Shown here piece after piece: positions 55,395-64,000 of a stretch of DNA of 64,000 nucleotides. The DNA is taken from NCBI GenBank assembly GCA_947166625.1, contig CAMVEX010000002.1, positions 62,001 through 126,000 on the forward strand, given 5' to 3'. Source of the DNA: an uncultured Clostridia bacterium. GTDB taxonomy: Bacteria; Bacillota; Clostridia; Oscillospirales; Acutalibacteraceae. The notes beneath the pieces were generated by a model. That model saw only the letters and a list, made by a program, of their open reading frames with translations, was not told where the DNA came from and made no database searches. Within the stretch, counting starts at the first letter, position 1. Every line of letters starts with the position of its first letter. A program made the position numbers and the translations under genes.

Positions 55395-56609
55395 TCAGGT
55401 ACGGTAGTCTCCGTTTATTTTTACATAATCGTATGTAAGATCGCACCCCCACGCCGTCGCGGATTTATCTCCGCTTTTGAGCTCTATGAGGATCTCTATC
55501 TCTTTTTCGAGCAGGATCTCTTTTGCGAATTCTTCGCTGAATTCGATCCCGGCTCCGTCAACGCAGACGGGTATCTCGCCTTTCGCGCTCTTAAACGAAA
55601 CGTCGATCTTATTGACATCCACATCCGCTCCGCTGTAGCCGATGGCGCAGAGCACTCTGCCCCAGTTTGCGTCCGCTCCGAACATCGCCGCCTTGAGCAG
55701 AGAAGAGCAAATAACGCTCTTGGCGACCGTCTTTGCCGTGGGCTCATCCTTCGCGCCCGTCACTTTGCATTCGAGAAGCTTTGTGGCGCCTTCGCCGTCA
55801 CCCGCTATCATCCTGCAAAGATTTACGGTAACGGTATTGAGGGCCTTCATAAATGCGCAGAACGCCTCTCCTTCGTAATCAATGATCTCATTCCCCGCCA
55901 TTCCGTTTGCGAGCACGGTGACCATATCATTAGTGGATGTGTCTCCGTCAACCGAAACCATATTGAAGGTGTTTCCGATATCGCCGCTGAGGGCTTTGCG
56001 GAGCATTTCGGGCGATATTGCGGCGTCGGTCGTGATGAATACAAGCATAGTCGCCATATTGGGATGGATCATGCCGCTTCCCTTTGCGATCCCGCCGATT
56101 TTGCAGACCTTGCTGCCGATCTCGAATTCGACCGCGACCTCTTTTTTAACGGTATCGGTAGTCATTATTCCCTCTGCCGCCTCGGCGCTCCCGTTTTCAT
56201 TGAGAGAATTTATCAAAGCGGGAATCCCGAGCCTGATCGGCTCTATATCAAGCGGCTCACCGATCACTCCGGTAGAAGCCACGACGACATCGTTTTCATC
56301 TATCGCAAGAGCGTCTGCCAAAAGGCCGCTCATCTTTTCCGCGATCTCTATGCCGTTCGCATTGCAGGTATTCGCGTTTCCGCTGTTGCAGATGACCGCC
56401 TGAGCGAAGCCGTCAGACAGATGCTTTTTTGTGACCGTCAGCGGGGCTCCCTTAACGAGATTTGTGGTATATACCGCCGCCGCAGTTGCTTTGACCTCGC
56501 TGTAAATCAGCGCAAGATCTCTTTTTTCTCTGTTTTTGCGTATTCCGCAGTGAACACCGCCCGCCGTGAATCCTTTTGCAGCGCATACGCCGCCTTCGAT
56601 AATTTTCAT
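55395..56609 (-). CDS. argJ: Bifunctional ornithine acetyltransferase / N-acetylglutamate synthase
   Basis: A 404-residue self-cleaving enzyme that moves the acetyl group from acetylornithine to glutamate, closing the cyclic arginine route; bifunctional members also use acetyl-CoA. Cleavage is expected before Thr187 in HPNMATMLVF. VVASTGVIGEPL and SVDGDTSTNDMV are conserved. It lies 12 nt upstream of argB and 11 nt after argC. No separate argA was seen. Confidence 0.95.
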   Translation of the reverse strand: MKIIEGGVCAAKGFTAGGVHCGIRKNREKRDLALIYSEVKATAAAVYTTNLVKGAPLTVTKKHLSDGFAQAVICNSGNANTCNANGIEIAEKMSGLLADALAIDENDVVVASTGVIGEPLDIEPIRLGIPALINSLNENGSAEAAEGIMTTDTVKKEVAVEFEIGSKVCKIGGIAKGSGMIHPNMATMLVFITTDAAISPEMLRKALSGDIGNTFNMVSVDGDTSTNDMVTVLANGMAGNEIIDYEGEAFCAFMKALNTVTVNLCRMIAGDGEGATKLLECKVTGAKDEPTAKTVAKSVICSSLLKAAMFGADANWGRVLCAIGYSGADVDVNKIDVSFKSAKGEIPVCVDGAGIEFSEEFAKEILLEKEIEILIELKSGDKSATAWGCDLTYDYVKINGDYRT

Positions 56610-56620
56610 TTTTGCCTCCG

Positions 56621-57541
56621 TTAAATCGTCAGACCCGTTGTTTCATCAACGCCCATAACTATATTCATATTTTGCACAGCCGCGCCCGAGGCGCCTTTGC
56701 CGAGATTATCAAACCTTGAAACAAGAAGTATTCTCTCATCATTGCCGCAGACGGTTATCAGCATACCGTCCCTGCCGCTCATGAGCCCGGCAGACATAAA
56801 TCCGCTCTCATCCTCATCGGAATACCTGACAACAGACCCCGAATAATATTCTTTATAGACCGATTTTATATCCTCCGCAGTGCCGTTGATATTGCCTGCA
56901 AAGAGAGGGACCGTTACCTCCATGCCGCTGTAATACGGAGCGACTATCGGGCAGAATACTGGCGGATTTTCGAGAGCGCAGACCGCCTTCATCTCGGGCA
57001 GATGCTTATGCTGCTGACCCGTGCCGTACATTCTCGGCGCATCAAGCAGGCAGTCTCTCTCATCCCCTTCATACTCCGCGATCATCTTTTTGCCGCCGCC
57101 CGAATACCCAGTAAGCGAAAAGCAATCAAGCATCGCGCTCTTCGGGATAATACCGCATTCGGTGAGAGGAGCCACAAGAGAGATAAATCCGCTCGCGTGG
57201 CATCCGGGATTTGCGATGCGCTTTGAAACCGCGATTTTTTCTCTCTGACCCGTCAGCTCCGGGAAGCCGTAAGCCCAACCTTCGCTGACCCTGTGAGCGG
57301 TGGAAGTATCTATCAGCACCGTATCGCTTCCGTCTGCAAGGGCGGCGGCTTCAATTGCCGCGGCATCGGGCAGGCAGAGGAAGGCGATATCCGCATTAAA
57401 AATCGCTTCTCTGCGGGCTTCGGGATCCTTGCGCAGAGATTCATCGAGCTTGATAAGCTCTATATCTTTTCTCTCGGAAAGGCGGGAGTTTATACGAAGA
57501 CCCGTAGTCCCCGCGCTTCCGTCGGTAAACACTTTGATCAT
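56621..57541 (-). CDS. argC: N-acetyl-gamma-glutamyl-phosphate reductase, type 2
   Basis: A 306-residue reductase of the shorter type 2 class. VFTDGSAGTTGLRI is the NADP loop and NPGCHASGFISLV has the catalytic Cys; FSLTGYSGGGKKMI is conserved. Start ATG 57541 has GAGG 6 nt upstream. First gene of the arginine operon, behind a consensus promoter and tandem ARG boxes. Confidence 0.94.
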   Translation of the reverse strand: MIKVFTDGSAGTTGLRINSRLSERKDIELIKLDESLRKDPEARREAIFNADIAFLCLPDAAAIEAAALADGSDTVLIDTSTAHRVSEGWAYGFPELTGQREKIAVSKRIANPGCHASGFISLVAPLTECGIIPKSAMLDCFSLTGYSGGGKKMIAEYEGDERDCLLDAPRMYGTGQQHKHLPEMKAVCALENPPVFCPIVAPYYSGMEVTVPLFAGNINGTAEDIKSVYKEYYSGSVVRYSDEDESGFMSAGLMSGRDGMLITVCGNDERILLVSRFDNLGKGASGAAVQNMNIVMGVDETTGLTI

Positions 57542-57570
57542 ATTAAACCTCTCATGAATAATATGCAAGT

Positions 57571-57599
57571 ATTATACAATAATATACAGAAACAGTCAA
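57571..57599 (-). promoter_or_regulatory. argC promoter
   Basis: Minus-strand TTGACT, 17 bp, TATAAT, 30 nt before the argC start. A degenerate ARG half-site overlaps its -35. Confidence 0.9.
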
Positions 57600-57654
57600 G
57601 GATTATTGCATAAAAATTGAATATTATTGCAGATTTAATGAATATTATACATAT
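57595..57654 (-). promoter_or_regulatory. Tandem ARG boxes (ArgR/AhrC)
   Basis: Two 18-bp boxes, ATTGAATATTATTGCAGA (57616-57633) and AATGAATATTATACATAT (57637-57654), are separated by 3 bp, the usual 21-bp period of ArgR hexamer sites. A third, weaker copy in phase occupies 57595-57612 and overlaps the argC -35. Repression of argCJBD by arginine is the expected outcome. Confidence 0.75.
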
Positions 57655-57744
57655 TATGAAGTTTTATTGTTCATTATTCACACTATTGCATTTGCAAACA
57701 ACATAATGTAATATATATACATCACTCTGAAACGGAGCAAGACA

Positions 57745-58482
57745 ATGAAGATTCTCGTTATTTCGGATATTCACGCAAACCTTCCCGCGCTTAACGCCGT
57801 ATTGGAAAAAGAATCGGACGCCGACAGGATCATCTGCGCGGGCGACCTTGTAAATTACGGCTATCATCCGCATGAGGTCATTGAAATATTCCGCCGCACC
57901 GAAATCGAGACGGTCTGCGGAAATCACGATCTCGAAATAATCCGCAACGCCACCCTCAAGAGAGGCGAACGCGCCGTCGGATTCACAAAATTCACAGTGG
58001 AACAAATGACCGGCGAAGATATTGAATATCTCGCATCCCTGCCGCGCAACCTCAATTTTGAAGCGGACGGGGTGAATTACTGCGTAAGGCACGCATATAA
58101 CACGATCGAGAGAAAAAATCAATTCCTGCTCTCTCTGATCGGCAAAGATTCACTGCGAGCATTTGACACACGGTGGAACAAATATTCAAACGCGCCGAAC
58201 GCGGAGAAAAAATGCTTTATACTCGGGCATTCTCATAACGCGTGCATATTCTCTCTGAGCGATGACAGATCCGTATATAATCCGGGCACTCTTTACTACT
58301 TAAAGGGGCGCGATGAAAGAGCCTACAGAGCCGCGTCATATATGGTGATCAATGACGGGATCCCCGAAATTAGGCACTGTGACTATGACAATTCCGAAAA
58401 CGCCCGCCTTGACAGAGAAACAAACAGATTCGGCGCAAGCTATTATCTCAATCATCTTCACGGAAAACAAGATGATAAATGA
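57745..58482 (+). CDS. Calcineurin-like phosphoesterase (YfcE/MJ0936-type)
   Basis: A 245-residue cytoplasmic metallophosphoesterase. Metal-site motifs appear in order: SDIHANLPAL, CAGDLVNYG, VCGNHDLE, CVRHAYN and LGHSHNA. This class includes 2',3'-cyclic and bis-p-nitrophenyl phosphodiesterases without a clear physiological substrate. The promoter TTGCAT-17-TAATAT lies at 57686-57714. Divergent from argC, so the ARG boxes may also affect it. Confidence 0.85.
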   Translation: MKILVISDIHANLPALNAVLEKESDADRIICAGDLVNYGYHPHEVIEIFRRTEIETVCGNHDLEIIRNATLKRGERAVGFTKFTVEQMTGEDIEYLASLPRNLNFEADGVNYCVRHAYNTIERKNQFLLSLIGKDSLRAFDTRWNKYSNAPNAEKKCFILGHSHNACIFSLSDDRSVYNPGTLYYLKGRDERAYRAASYMVINDGIPEIRHCDYDNSENARLDRETNRFGASYYLNHLHGKQDDK

Positions 58483-58530
58483 TTTTTGAGCAAAAGCGGG
58501 AATCATTGAAAATCTTATAACCGCGCTGTT

Positions 58531-58570
58531 AACCCCGACCTCAGGCTGATCTGCGGTCGGGGTTTGTTTC
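58531..58570 (+). terminator. Terminator after the phosphoesterase gene
   Basis: AACCCCGACC (58531-58540) and GGTCGGGGTT (58555-58564), 10 bp, then TGTTTC. The minus-strand flank lacks a U tract, so it serves mainly the plus transcript. Confidence 0.85.
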
Positions 58571-58591
58571 ATTTACATATTCGGTTGAATA

Positions 58592-60622
58592 TTATTCGTC
58601 CTCGGCGTCTGCCTTGGCTTCTTCAATGACCTTCTGGGCAACGTTTTCGGGAGCCGTCTCATAATGATCGAATTCAAATGAGAAATAGCCTCTGCCGATA
58701 GTTACCGAGCGGAGAACGGTAGCGAAATCGCCCATCTCGCCCATGGGGACCTCAGCGGTAAGCTCCTGCATCTTGGGATCCTCTTCGCTCTGACCCATTC
58801 CGAGAACTCTGCCGCGTCTCTTGGTAACATCGCCCATGATGTCGCCGAGATTATCGCCGGGCATATAAGCCTTAAGAAGTCCGTAAGGCTCAAGAAGTTT
58901 GGGACCTGCCTGCGCCATACCGTTTTTGAAAGCGATTCTCGCGGCGGTCTGGAACGCCATATCGTTGGAGTCAACGGGGTGTGAAGATCCGTCATAAAGG
59001 GTCGCTTTGATTCCCACGACCGGGCATCCGGCAAGGGGACCCTTGAGGATCGCCTGACGGAGACCTTTTTCGACCGAGGGGATGAAGTTTCTGGGAACGG
59101 CGCCGCCGACTACTTCGTCTGCGAACTCAAAGCCTTCGCCCTGGAGGGGCTCGAAGCGTACCCAGACATCACCGAACTGGCCGCTGCCGCCGGACTGCTT
59201 CTTATGACGGCCCTGAACGGAAGCTGTCTTGCTGATAGTCTCTCTGTAAGCCACTTTGGGAACGGAGAGCTCAACCTCAACATTGAATTTATTTTTGAGC
59301 TTGGTGACCACTGCATCGAGATGCTGCTCGCCGAGAGTGGAAACTACCTGCTCGTGAGTTTCTACATTTGTGGAGAATGATACTGTCGGATCCTCGCTGA
59401 TGATCCTGTTGAGACCCGCGGCAACTTTATCCTCTTCGCCCTTCTTCTTGGCTCTGATAGCCATCGAGAGGCAGGGAGCGGGATAATTGACGCCTTCGAG
59501 AGTGAGATCGCTCTTGGGCGGGCAGAGAGTGTCGCCGGTTTTGAAGCCGTCAAGCTTCGTGACGATACCGATATCGCCGGCAACTATCTCGGCGGTATCT
59601 TCCTGCTTTTCGCCCTTGAGGAAGAGCATCTTGCCTATCTTTTCCTGATTTTCGGTGCGGCTGTTGTAAGCGGGAACAGAGCCCGAAAGCTTGCCGGAAA
59701 TTACCTTGAAGAATGACATCTTGCCGAAGCGGTCATCAATGGTCTTGAAGCAGACAGCCGCAACGGGACCGTTTTCGTCAACCTTGATATCGCCCTCAGC
59801 CGCGTGAGTGGCGTCGGGAGCGGAGGCGACTATACCGTTGAGAAGAAGATCTACGGCGTCGGTATTGTAACCGGAGCAGGCATATACGGGATAAATGTCA
59901 CCGTTTAAGATGCCGGCTTTAAGACCTGAAGCAATCTCTTCGGGGGTAAGGGGCTCTTCCATAAAGAATTTTTCCATAAGAGCCTCGTCTGCCGATGCGA
60001 CAGCCTCGGTAAATGCCGCCTGCATATCGGCTATGGCTGCGTCATCGGGAACGGCAACTTCGCTTGCCTTGCCGTTATTGTATTCAAAAGCTTTGCCTGT
60101 TGAGAAATCAACGTATGTGGTGCCCGAATAATGGACTACTACGGGGCAGATGGGTGCGCCGTATTCCTCTTTGAGAGCGTCAAGAGTCTTGCCGAAATCG
60201 GCATTCTCGGCGTCGCAGCGTGAAACCGCGAAAATCTTGGCTATACCTCTTTTATCGGCTGCTTTATAAGCCTTCTCAGCGCCTACATCTATACCTGAGC
60301 CGGACGCGAGGACTATGAGAGCAGCTTCTGCCGCGCGGATGCCTTCGGCAACGCCGCCCGCAAAGTCAAAAAGACCCGGAGTGTCGAGAATATTTATCTT
60401 GGTGTTGTTCCATTCAAATCCCGCCATAGAGGTGGTGATAGATGCCTTGCGCCTTTTTTCTTCGGCGTCATAGTCGAGGACCGTGTTGCCGTCGGCTACT
60501 CTGCCGAGACGGTCTGTTGCTTTTGCAAGGTAGAGCATTGCCTCGGCAAGTGTGGTTTTGCCTCTGCCGCTGTGACCGGCTATGGCGATGTTTCTGATGT
60601 CTTTTGCATTATAAGCTTTCAA
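58592..60622 (-). CDS. EF-G-like GTPase (FusA2 type)
   Basis: A 676-residue protein with the five-domain order of EF-G. The P loop GHSGRGKTT (residues 16-24) is intact, but the G3 motif is DTPGLFDF with Leu84 replacing the catalytic His of DTPGH, and the G4 motif is SRCD rather than NKxD. These changes match EF-G-like paralogues rather than the translocase. TTG 60622 is the probable start, with AGGAGG 7 nt upstream (LKAYNAKDIRNIAIAGHSG). It may act on ribosomes under special conditions; function unproven. Confidence 0.85.
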   Translation of the reverse strand: MKAYNAKDIRNIAIAGHSGRGKTTLAEAMLYLAKATDRLGRVADGNTVLDYDAEEKRRKASITTSMAGFEWNNTKINILDTPGLFDFAGGVAEGIRAAEAALIVLASGSGIDVGAEKAYKAADKRGIAKIFAVSRCDAENADFGKTLDALKEEYGAPICPVVVHYSGTTYVDFSTGKAFEYNNGKASEVAVPDDAAIADMQAAFTEAVASADEALMEKFFMEEPLTPEEIASGLKAGILNGDIYPVYACSGYNTDAVDLLLNGIVASAPDATHAAEGDIKVDENGPVAAVCFKTIDDRFGKMSFFKVISGKLSGSVPAYNSRTENQEKIGKMLFLKGEKQEDTAEIVAGDIGIVTKLDGFKTGDTLCPPKSDLTLEGVNYPAPCLSMAIRAKKKGEEDKVAAGLNRIISEDPTVSFSTNVETHEQVVSTLGEQHLDAVVTKLKNKFNVEVELSVPKVAYRETISKTASVQGRHKKQSGGSGQFGDVWVRFEPLQGEGFEFADEVVGGAVPRNFIPSVEKGLRQAILKGPLAGCPVVGIKATLYDGSSHPVDSNDMAFQTAARIAFKNGMAQAGPKLLEPYGLLKAYMPGDNLGDIMGDVTKRRGRVLGMGQSEEDPKMQELTAEVPMGEMGDFATVLRSVTIGRGYFSFEFDHYETAPENVAQKVIEEAKADAEDE

Positions 60623-60725
60623 AGGTCTTCCTCCTAAACCTCGGTTTAACCGAGAATAATTCACAATAGCGGGTCAATAATATCATAAATAATAAGGGAT
60701 TTCAACGATTTTTTACGAGTTTGAC

Positions 60726-60763
60726 AAAAAAATATTGCCCCGCATTTTGAAACAGGGCAATAT
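60726..60763 (-). terminator. Terminator after the YtvI-like gene
   Basis: ATATTGCCC (60732-60740) and GGGCAATAT (60755-60763) with a 14-nt loop; the minus strand continues with six T. It separates the permease from the EF-G-like gene. Confidence 0.88.
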
Positions 60764-60815
60764 CCACAATGATAGAGTTTTTATTTTAGATATTTCGTAT
60801 ATCTGTAAAGTGCTT

Positions 60816-62081
60816 TTACTTTACATTATCGGGAGCCGGTATTTGCTCCTGCGGTTTTTTTCCGGGCTCCTCATTTTCGGCTGTTTTCTTCTCGGTTTCC
60901 GCAGGCTGTTCACTCCCTGAGCCGCCCCACAGATGGATTATCCCTTCATCGTTGAGGGTCTTTACGATAACGACCGTGATCGGCAAAATAAGGATCCCGA
61001 AAACGCCGAATACCTGAATGCCGATATACATTGACATCAGGGTGATGACCGGGTGGACATCGACATTTGAAGAAACTATCTTGGGCTCCACCACCTGGCG
61101 GATAACGGTGATTAATCCGTAAATCACAAGCAGCCCGATCCCGAGCGGGATCTTATGCATAAAAAGGCTTATTACTCCCCAGGGGATAAGTATCGTGCCC
61201 GTTCCGAAAACGGGTAAAATATCGACTATCGCCGTGCAGATCGCTATGGCAAATATGTATCCGCCTTTATAGATCCCCGCGAATTTGAGGATATGCAGGC
61301 CTATCAGCATTTCGCAAAATGTGATAAACAGCACCGTCGCGTAGGACTTACACCATTTACCTAAAATATCAAATATGACATGCTTCGTCTTTGAGAGTGT
61401 TTTTGCGCACTCGGGGGAAGCGACTTTCTTGATCACCTTTATAAGGCCGTCATAGTCGGAGGTCATGAAGAAGCAGGAGATTATTCCGATAAGGACCGCG
61501 GTGAGAAAAGCCGGAATGGTCTTTGCCTTTGAAAGGATGCCGAAGATAGGTGTGGCGATAGATGAAAAATCGAAGCCTCCCATCGAAGGAGCTGCGGCAG
61601 CCGCGCTCTCCGAAATTACCTCGGTCTCTTCTTCTCTCACATAGCCGAGTATCTGCTCTGCGATTCCGCTCACGGTCTGAGTCAGAGAATCCCCGAGCTT
61701 GCCGGGCAAGCGTTCGGTATATCCTACAAGGTAATTTTCAGCGGATTCGATCAGATCGGGCAGAGAGCTGAGCTTTGCGGCAAGGCTTTTGCCGAATTCA
61801 TAAAGCTCCGTGCCCGCGAGATAGCCCACAAGGGTCAGCACCCCGGCAAGCAACGCGATGATCAGCAGCACGAACACGACCGAAAGCAGCTTTTTATTGA
61901 TATGGGTTTTATCATTTATCTTCCTTATCGGCTTCTGAAGAAGCATGGCTATGAGGAAGGCGAGAATAAAAGGCGCAACCAGCCAAAGCGCGTATTTGAT
62001 AAAGAGATAATACAAAACCACAAACAGCGAAAAATAAACAATATTCACGAGCAGTTTTTTTCTTTTTTCGATAATCTCCAC
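60816..62081 (-). CDS. AI-2E family permease, sporulation YtvI-like
   Basis: A 421-residue membrane protein with about eight segments, beginning VNIVYFSLFVVLYYLF and LVAPFILAFLIAMLL, and the conserved block ILPVFGTGTILIPWGVISLF near the end. The loop around 140-180 is polar and Ser/Ala/Glu-rich. The last 45 residues are a charged Pro/Glu tail. GTG 62081 has GGAG 8 nt upstream and is preferred. The family exports or exchanges small molecules; YtvI was named from sporulation, role unclear. Confidence 0.82.
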   Translation of the reverse strand: MEIIEKRKKLLVNIVYFSLFVVLYYLFIKYALWLVAPFILAFLIAMLLQKPIRKINDKTHINKKLLSVVFVLLIIALLAGVLTLVGYLAGTELYEFGKSLAAKLSSLPDLIESAENYLVGYTERLPGKLGDSLTQTVSGIAEQILGYVREEETEVISESAAAAAPSMGGFDFSSIATPIFGILSKAKTIPAFLTAVLIGIISCFFMTSDYDGLIKVIKKVASPECAKTLSKTKHVIFDILGKWCKSYATVLFITFCEMLIGLHILKFAGIYKGGYIFAIAICTAIVDILPVFGTGTILIPWGVISLFMHKIPLGIGLLVIYGLITVIRQVVEPKIVSSNVDVHPVITLMSMYIGIQVFGVFGILILPITVVIVKTLNDEGIIHLWGGSGSEQPAETEKKTAENEEPGKKPQEQIPAPDNVK

Positions 62082-62255
62082 CGTTGTCACTCCATTGAAA
62101 TATTCTGCTTTCGATTTTACAACATATTGCGCTTTTTTACAATCATATCGGGAAAAATTCAAAAATTTTTAAAAAGTGAAAATTTTCTCTTTATTCTTTG
62201 TCTGTTTTATGATATTATAGTATGAGTGATTTCACTTCTTAAAGGAGGCGATTGT

Positions 62256-63476
62256 ATGTATGTTGCGATAATGGGTTACGGCACGGTCGGCTCAGGCGTA
62301 GCCGAGGTGCTCAAAAAAAACCATGCGCACATCGTCAAAAAAAGTCTGCAAGACAGTCTTGAACTAAAGTACATCCTCGATCTGCGAACATTCCCGGGTG
62401 ATCCGAATGAATCGCTTGTGACGGATGATTTCAATAAAATTCTGAGTGACCCCGAGGTCAAAATAGTTGTGGAAACCATGGGCGGTCTCAAACCGGCTTA
62501 TGATTTCGTGCTCGCCTGCCTCAACGCCGGCAAAAGCGTTGTAACTTCCAATAAAGAGCTCGTAGCCGCAAAGGGCATAGAGTTGCTCGAAGCGGCGAAG
62601 GCAAACAATGTGAATTTCCTTTTTGAAGCGAGCGTAGGCGGCGGGATCCCCATAATCAGGCCGATAATCCAGTGCCTTTCAGCCAACAAAATAACGGAGG
62701 TAGCCGGGATCCTCAACGGCACCACAAACTACATACTCACCAGAATGTTTTCCGACGGAGCGGATTTTGAAGACGCCCTTGCGGATGCTCAGGAGCTCGG
62801 ATATGCCGAGCGCGACCCGTCCGCCGATGTTGACGGGATCGACGCCTGCCGCAAAATATGCATCCTTGCCGATCTCTGCTTCGGCAAAGAGGTAAAGCCC
62901 GATTCATTCAGTACGGAAGGCATCAGAGATATTACAAAGACCGATGTAAAATATGCCGAGGCATGGGGCGGAGTTATCAAGCTCGTAGCCTCTGCCAAAG
63001 CGGTAAACGGCGGCAGAAATGTTTCCGTATGCGTTTCGCCCGCCCTGATAAGCGGCGAGAGCCAGCTCGCTTGCGTGAGCGGAGTATTCAACGCGATCCT
63101 CGTGAGGGGCAACGCTCTGGGCGACGCGGTGTTTTACGGGCGCGGAGCGGGCAAACTCCCGACGGCAAGCGCCGTTGTGGCGGATGTGATAGACTGCGCG
63201 AGGCATTTAGGCAGGCGCAAGCCCTTCGGATGGGTCAAATCTCCCGAGGGGTATGTGCTCCCCGATGATGAATTCAAGGGCAAATTCTTCGTGAGATGCG
63301 ATTCGAGTTTTGAAGAGATAGCGGACACTTTCGGCAAGGTCGAATACATCAATATCGAAGATCCGCCCGAAAATGAAAAGGCTTTCATAACGCCCATGAT
63401 CACAAAGGGCGATCTCAATAAAAAATGCGAAACCCTCAGAGAAGTCAAATCCGTGATCAGAGTAACGGATTATTGA
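62256..63476 (+). CDS. hom: Homoserine dehydrogenase
   Basis: A 406-residue NAD(P)-dependent enzyme reducing aspartate semialdehyde to homoserine, on the way to threonine and methionine. Motifs: VAIMGYGTVGSGVAEVL (coenzyme), TSNKELVAAKG, EASVGGGIPIIRPI, and AGILNGTTNYILTRM with DPSADVDGIDACRK. The C-terminal ACT-like part is short. ATG 62256 has AAAGGAGG 7 nt upstream. It is followed 41 nt later by lysC. Confidence 0.95.
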   Translation: MYVAIMGYGTVGSGVAEVLKKNHAHIVKKSLQDSLELKYILDLRTFPGDPNESLVTDDFNKILSDPEVKIVVETMGGLKPAYDFVLACLNAGKSVVTSNKELVAAKGIELLEAAKANNVNFLFEASVGGGIPIIRPIIQCLSANKITEVAGILNGTTNYILTRMFSDGADFEDALADAQELGYAERDPSADVDGIDACRKICILADLCFGKEVKPDSFSTEGIRDITKTDVKYAEAWGGVIKLVASAKAVNGGRNVSVCVSPALISGESQLACVSGVFNAILVRGNALGDAVFYGRGAGKLPTASAVVADVIDCARHLGRRKPFGWVKSPEGYVLPDDEFKGKFFVRCDSSFEEIADTFGKVEYINIEDPPENEKAFITPMITKGDLNKKCETLREVKSVIRVTDY

Positions 63477-63492
63477 TAATTAAGGAAAGGAG

Positions 63493-63508
63493 CGGTCCGC
63501 GGACCGCA
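63493..63508 (+). repeat. 16-nt perfect palindrome between hom and lysC
   Basis: GCGGTCCGCGGACCGC lies between an AAAGGAG sequence and a second, weaker AGG before ATG 63518. In RNA it would form a 6-bp stem with loop CGCG next to the ribosome site. Confidence 0.6.
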
Positions 63509-63517
63509 GGTTGAAAT

Positions 63518-64000
63518 ATGGGACTTATTGTAATGAAATTCGGCGGATCTTCGGTAGCCGATGCGTCAAGAGTAATGAATGTCGCCGGGATCGTTACCGA
63601 GGCTTACGCTCAGGGCAACGATGTCGTGGTCGTGGTTTCGGCACAGGGCGACACTACCGATGACCTCATCGAAAAGGCAAAAGAAATCAATCCCGGCGCA
63701 AATAAGAGAGAGATGGATATGCTTCTGACAGCCGGAGAGCAGATTTCCATTTCGCTTCTCTCAATGGCTATAGAAAAACTCGGCTATAAAGCGGTTTCCC
63801 TGCTCGGCTGGCAGGCGGGTTTCAACACAAATTCCGTTTACGGCAGCGCGAGGATCAAAAAGGTTGACACCGCGAGGATAAAGCTCGAGCTTCAAAAGAA
63901 AAATATCGTGGTCGTAGCCGGCTTCCAGGGGCTCAATAAATATGATGACCTCACTACTCTCGGAAGAGGCGGCTCCGATACGAGCGCGGTCGCCATAGCG
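63518..64000 (+). CDS. lysC: Aspartokinase, C-terminus beyond window
   Basis: The first 161 codons of an aspartate kinase, cut by the right edge. MKFGGSSVADASRV (Lys and Gly-rich ATP loop), VVVVVSAQGDTTDDLI, LLTAGEQISISLLSMAI, VAGFQGLNKYDDLTTLGRGGSDTSAVAIA are the expected N-terminal blocks. It phosphorylates aspartate, the first step of the threonine, methionine and lysine pathway, and pairs logically with hom 41 nt upstream. Regulatory ACT domains, if present, lie outside. Confidence 0.93.
   Translation, partial: MGLIVMKFGGSSVADASRVMNVAGIVTEAYAQGNDVVVVVSAQGDTTDDLIEKAKEINPGANKREMDMLLTAGEQISISLLSMAIEKLGYKAVSLLGWQAGFNTNSVYGSARIKKVDTARIKLELQKKNIVVVAGFQGLNKYDDLTTLGRGGSDTSAVAIA

Noticed and set aside
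55155-56624. 489-codon open frame on the plus strand
   Set aside because: Antisense to argB and argJ, both clearly real; no recognisable motif.

Overview
The window looks like chromosomal DNA of a Gram-positive, Clostridia-type anaerobe (Oscillospiraceae/Ruminococcaceae-like; placement inferred from gene content, not from a marker search). Pointers are TTGACA/TATAAT-type promoters with 17-bp spacers, AGGAGG ribosome sites, two HrcA/CIRCE operators, a SAM-I riboswitch, a CsoR-controlled copper pump, a YtvI-like protein (a family named from sporulation) and lipoproteins with simple lipoboxes. I saw no rRNA, tRNA, CRISPR array, insertion sequence or phage gene. Most of the window is ordinary core metabolism with unusually good regulatory signals.

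Region 1 (1-15605, minus strand): a housekeeping stretch. In transcription order it starts with a polysaccharide-related trio (VTC-domain protein, DUF4956 membrane protein, beta-helix lipoprotein). A GH51 arabinofuranosidase follows, then a small Cys protein, a CAP-domain lipoprotein, DUF951, prfA, a Sua5-CoaE fusion and an M18 aminopeptidase, ending at a strong terminator. A second group follows: RlmI-like methyltransferase, PI-PLC-like protein, MBL hydrolase, PfkB kinase, RlmB and a truncated acidic protein.

Region 2 (15723-24285, plus): one operon holding the whole shikimate pathway plus the phenylalanine and tyrosine branches (pheA, aroB, aroC, aroA, tyrA, DAHP synthase, aroE-aroK fusion, aroQ). 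It is preceded by the most notable object in the window: a 30-codon leader peptide packed with Phe and Tyr codons, followed by mutually exclusive antiterminator and terminator hairpins. This is a self-consistent ribosome-mediated attenuator in a lineage where T-boxes would be expected.

Region 3 (24338-37101, plus): a SpoU methyltransferase, a beta-CASP nuclease, a putative acyltransferase, CIRCE-controlled clpB, an AT-rich zinc-ribbon membrane gene, a GH16 glucanase broken by one in-frame TAA, a flavoprotein with a Lys/Glu/Ala tail, and csoR-copA. CopA carries a CopZ-like domain at its C-terminus with its own internal ribosome site.

Region 4 (37101-49300, mostly minus): an ECF sigma / membrane anti-sigma-like / exported protein module, a zinc-ribbon membrane protein, an ornithine-cyclodeaminase-like protein, a CofE-like ligase with a GT2 glycosyltransferase, metK under a SAM-I riboswitch, gdhA, two TIM-barrel isomerases and a CIRCE-controlled hsp20.

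Region 5 (49362-64000): a DUF5058-type membrane pair with a secreted phosphoesterase, a stand-alone E2-type acyltransferase, the argCJBD operon behind tandem ARG boxes, a small phosphoesterase, a degenerate EF-G-like GTPase, a YtvI-like permease, and hom-lysC, the latter cut by the window end.
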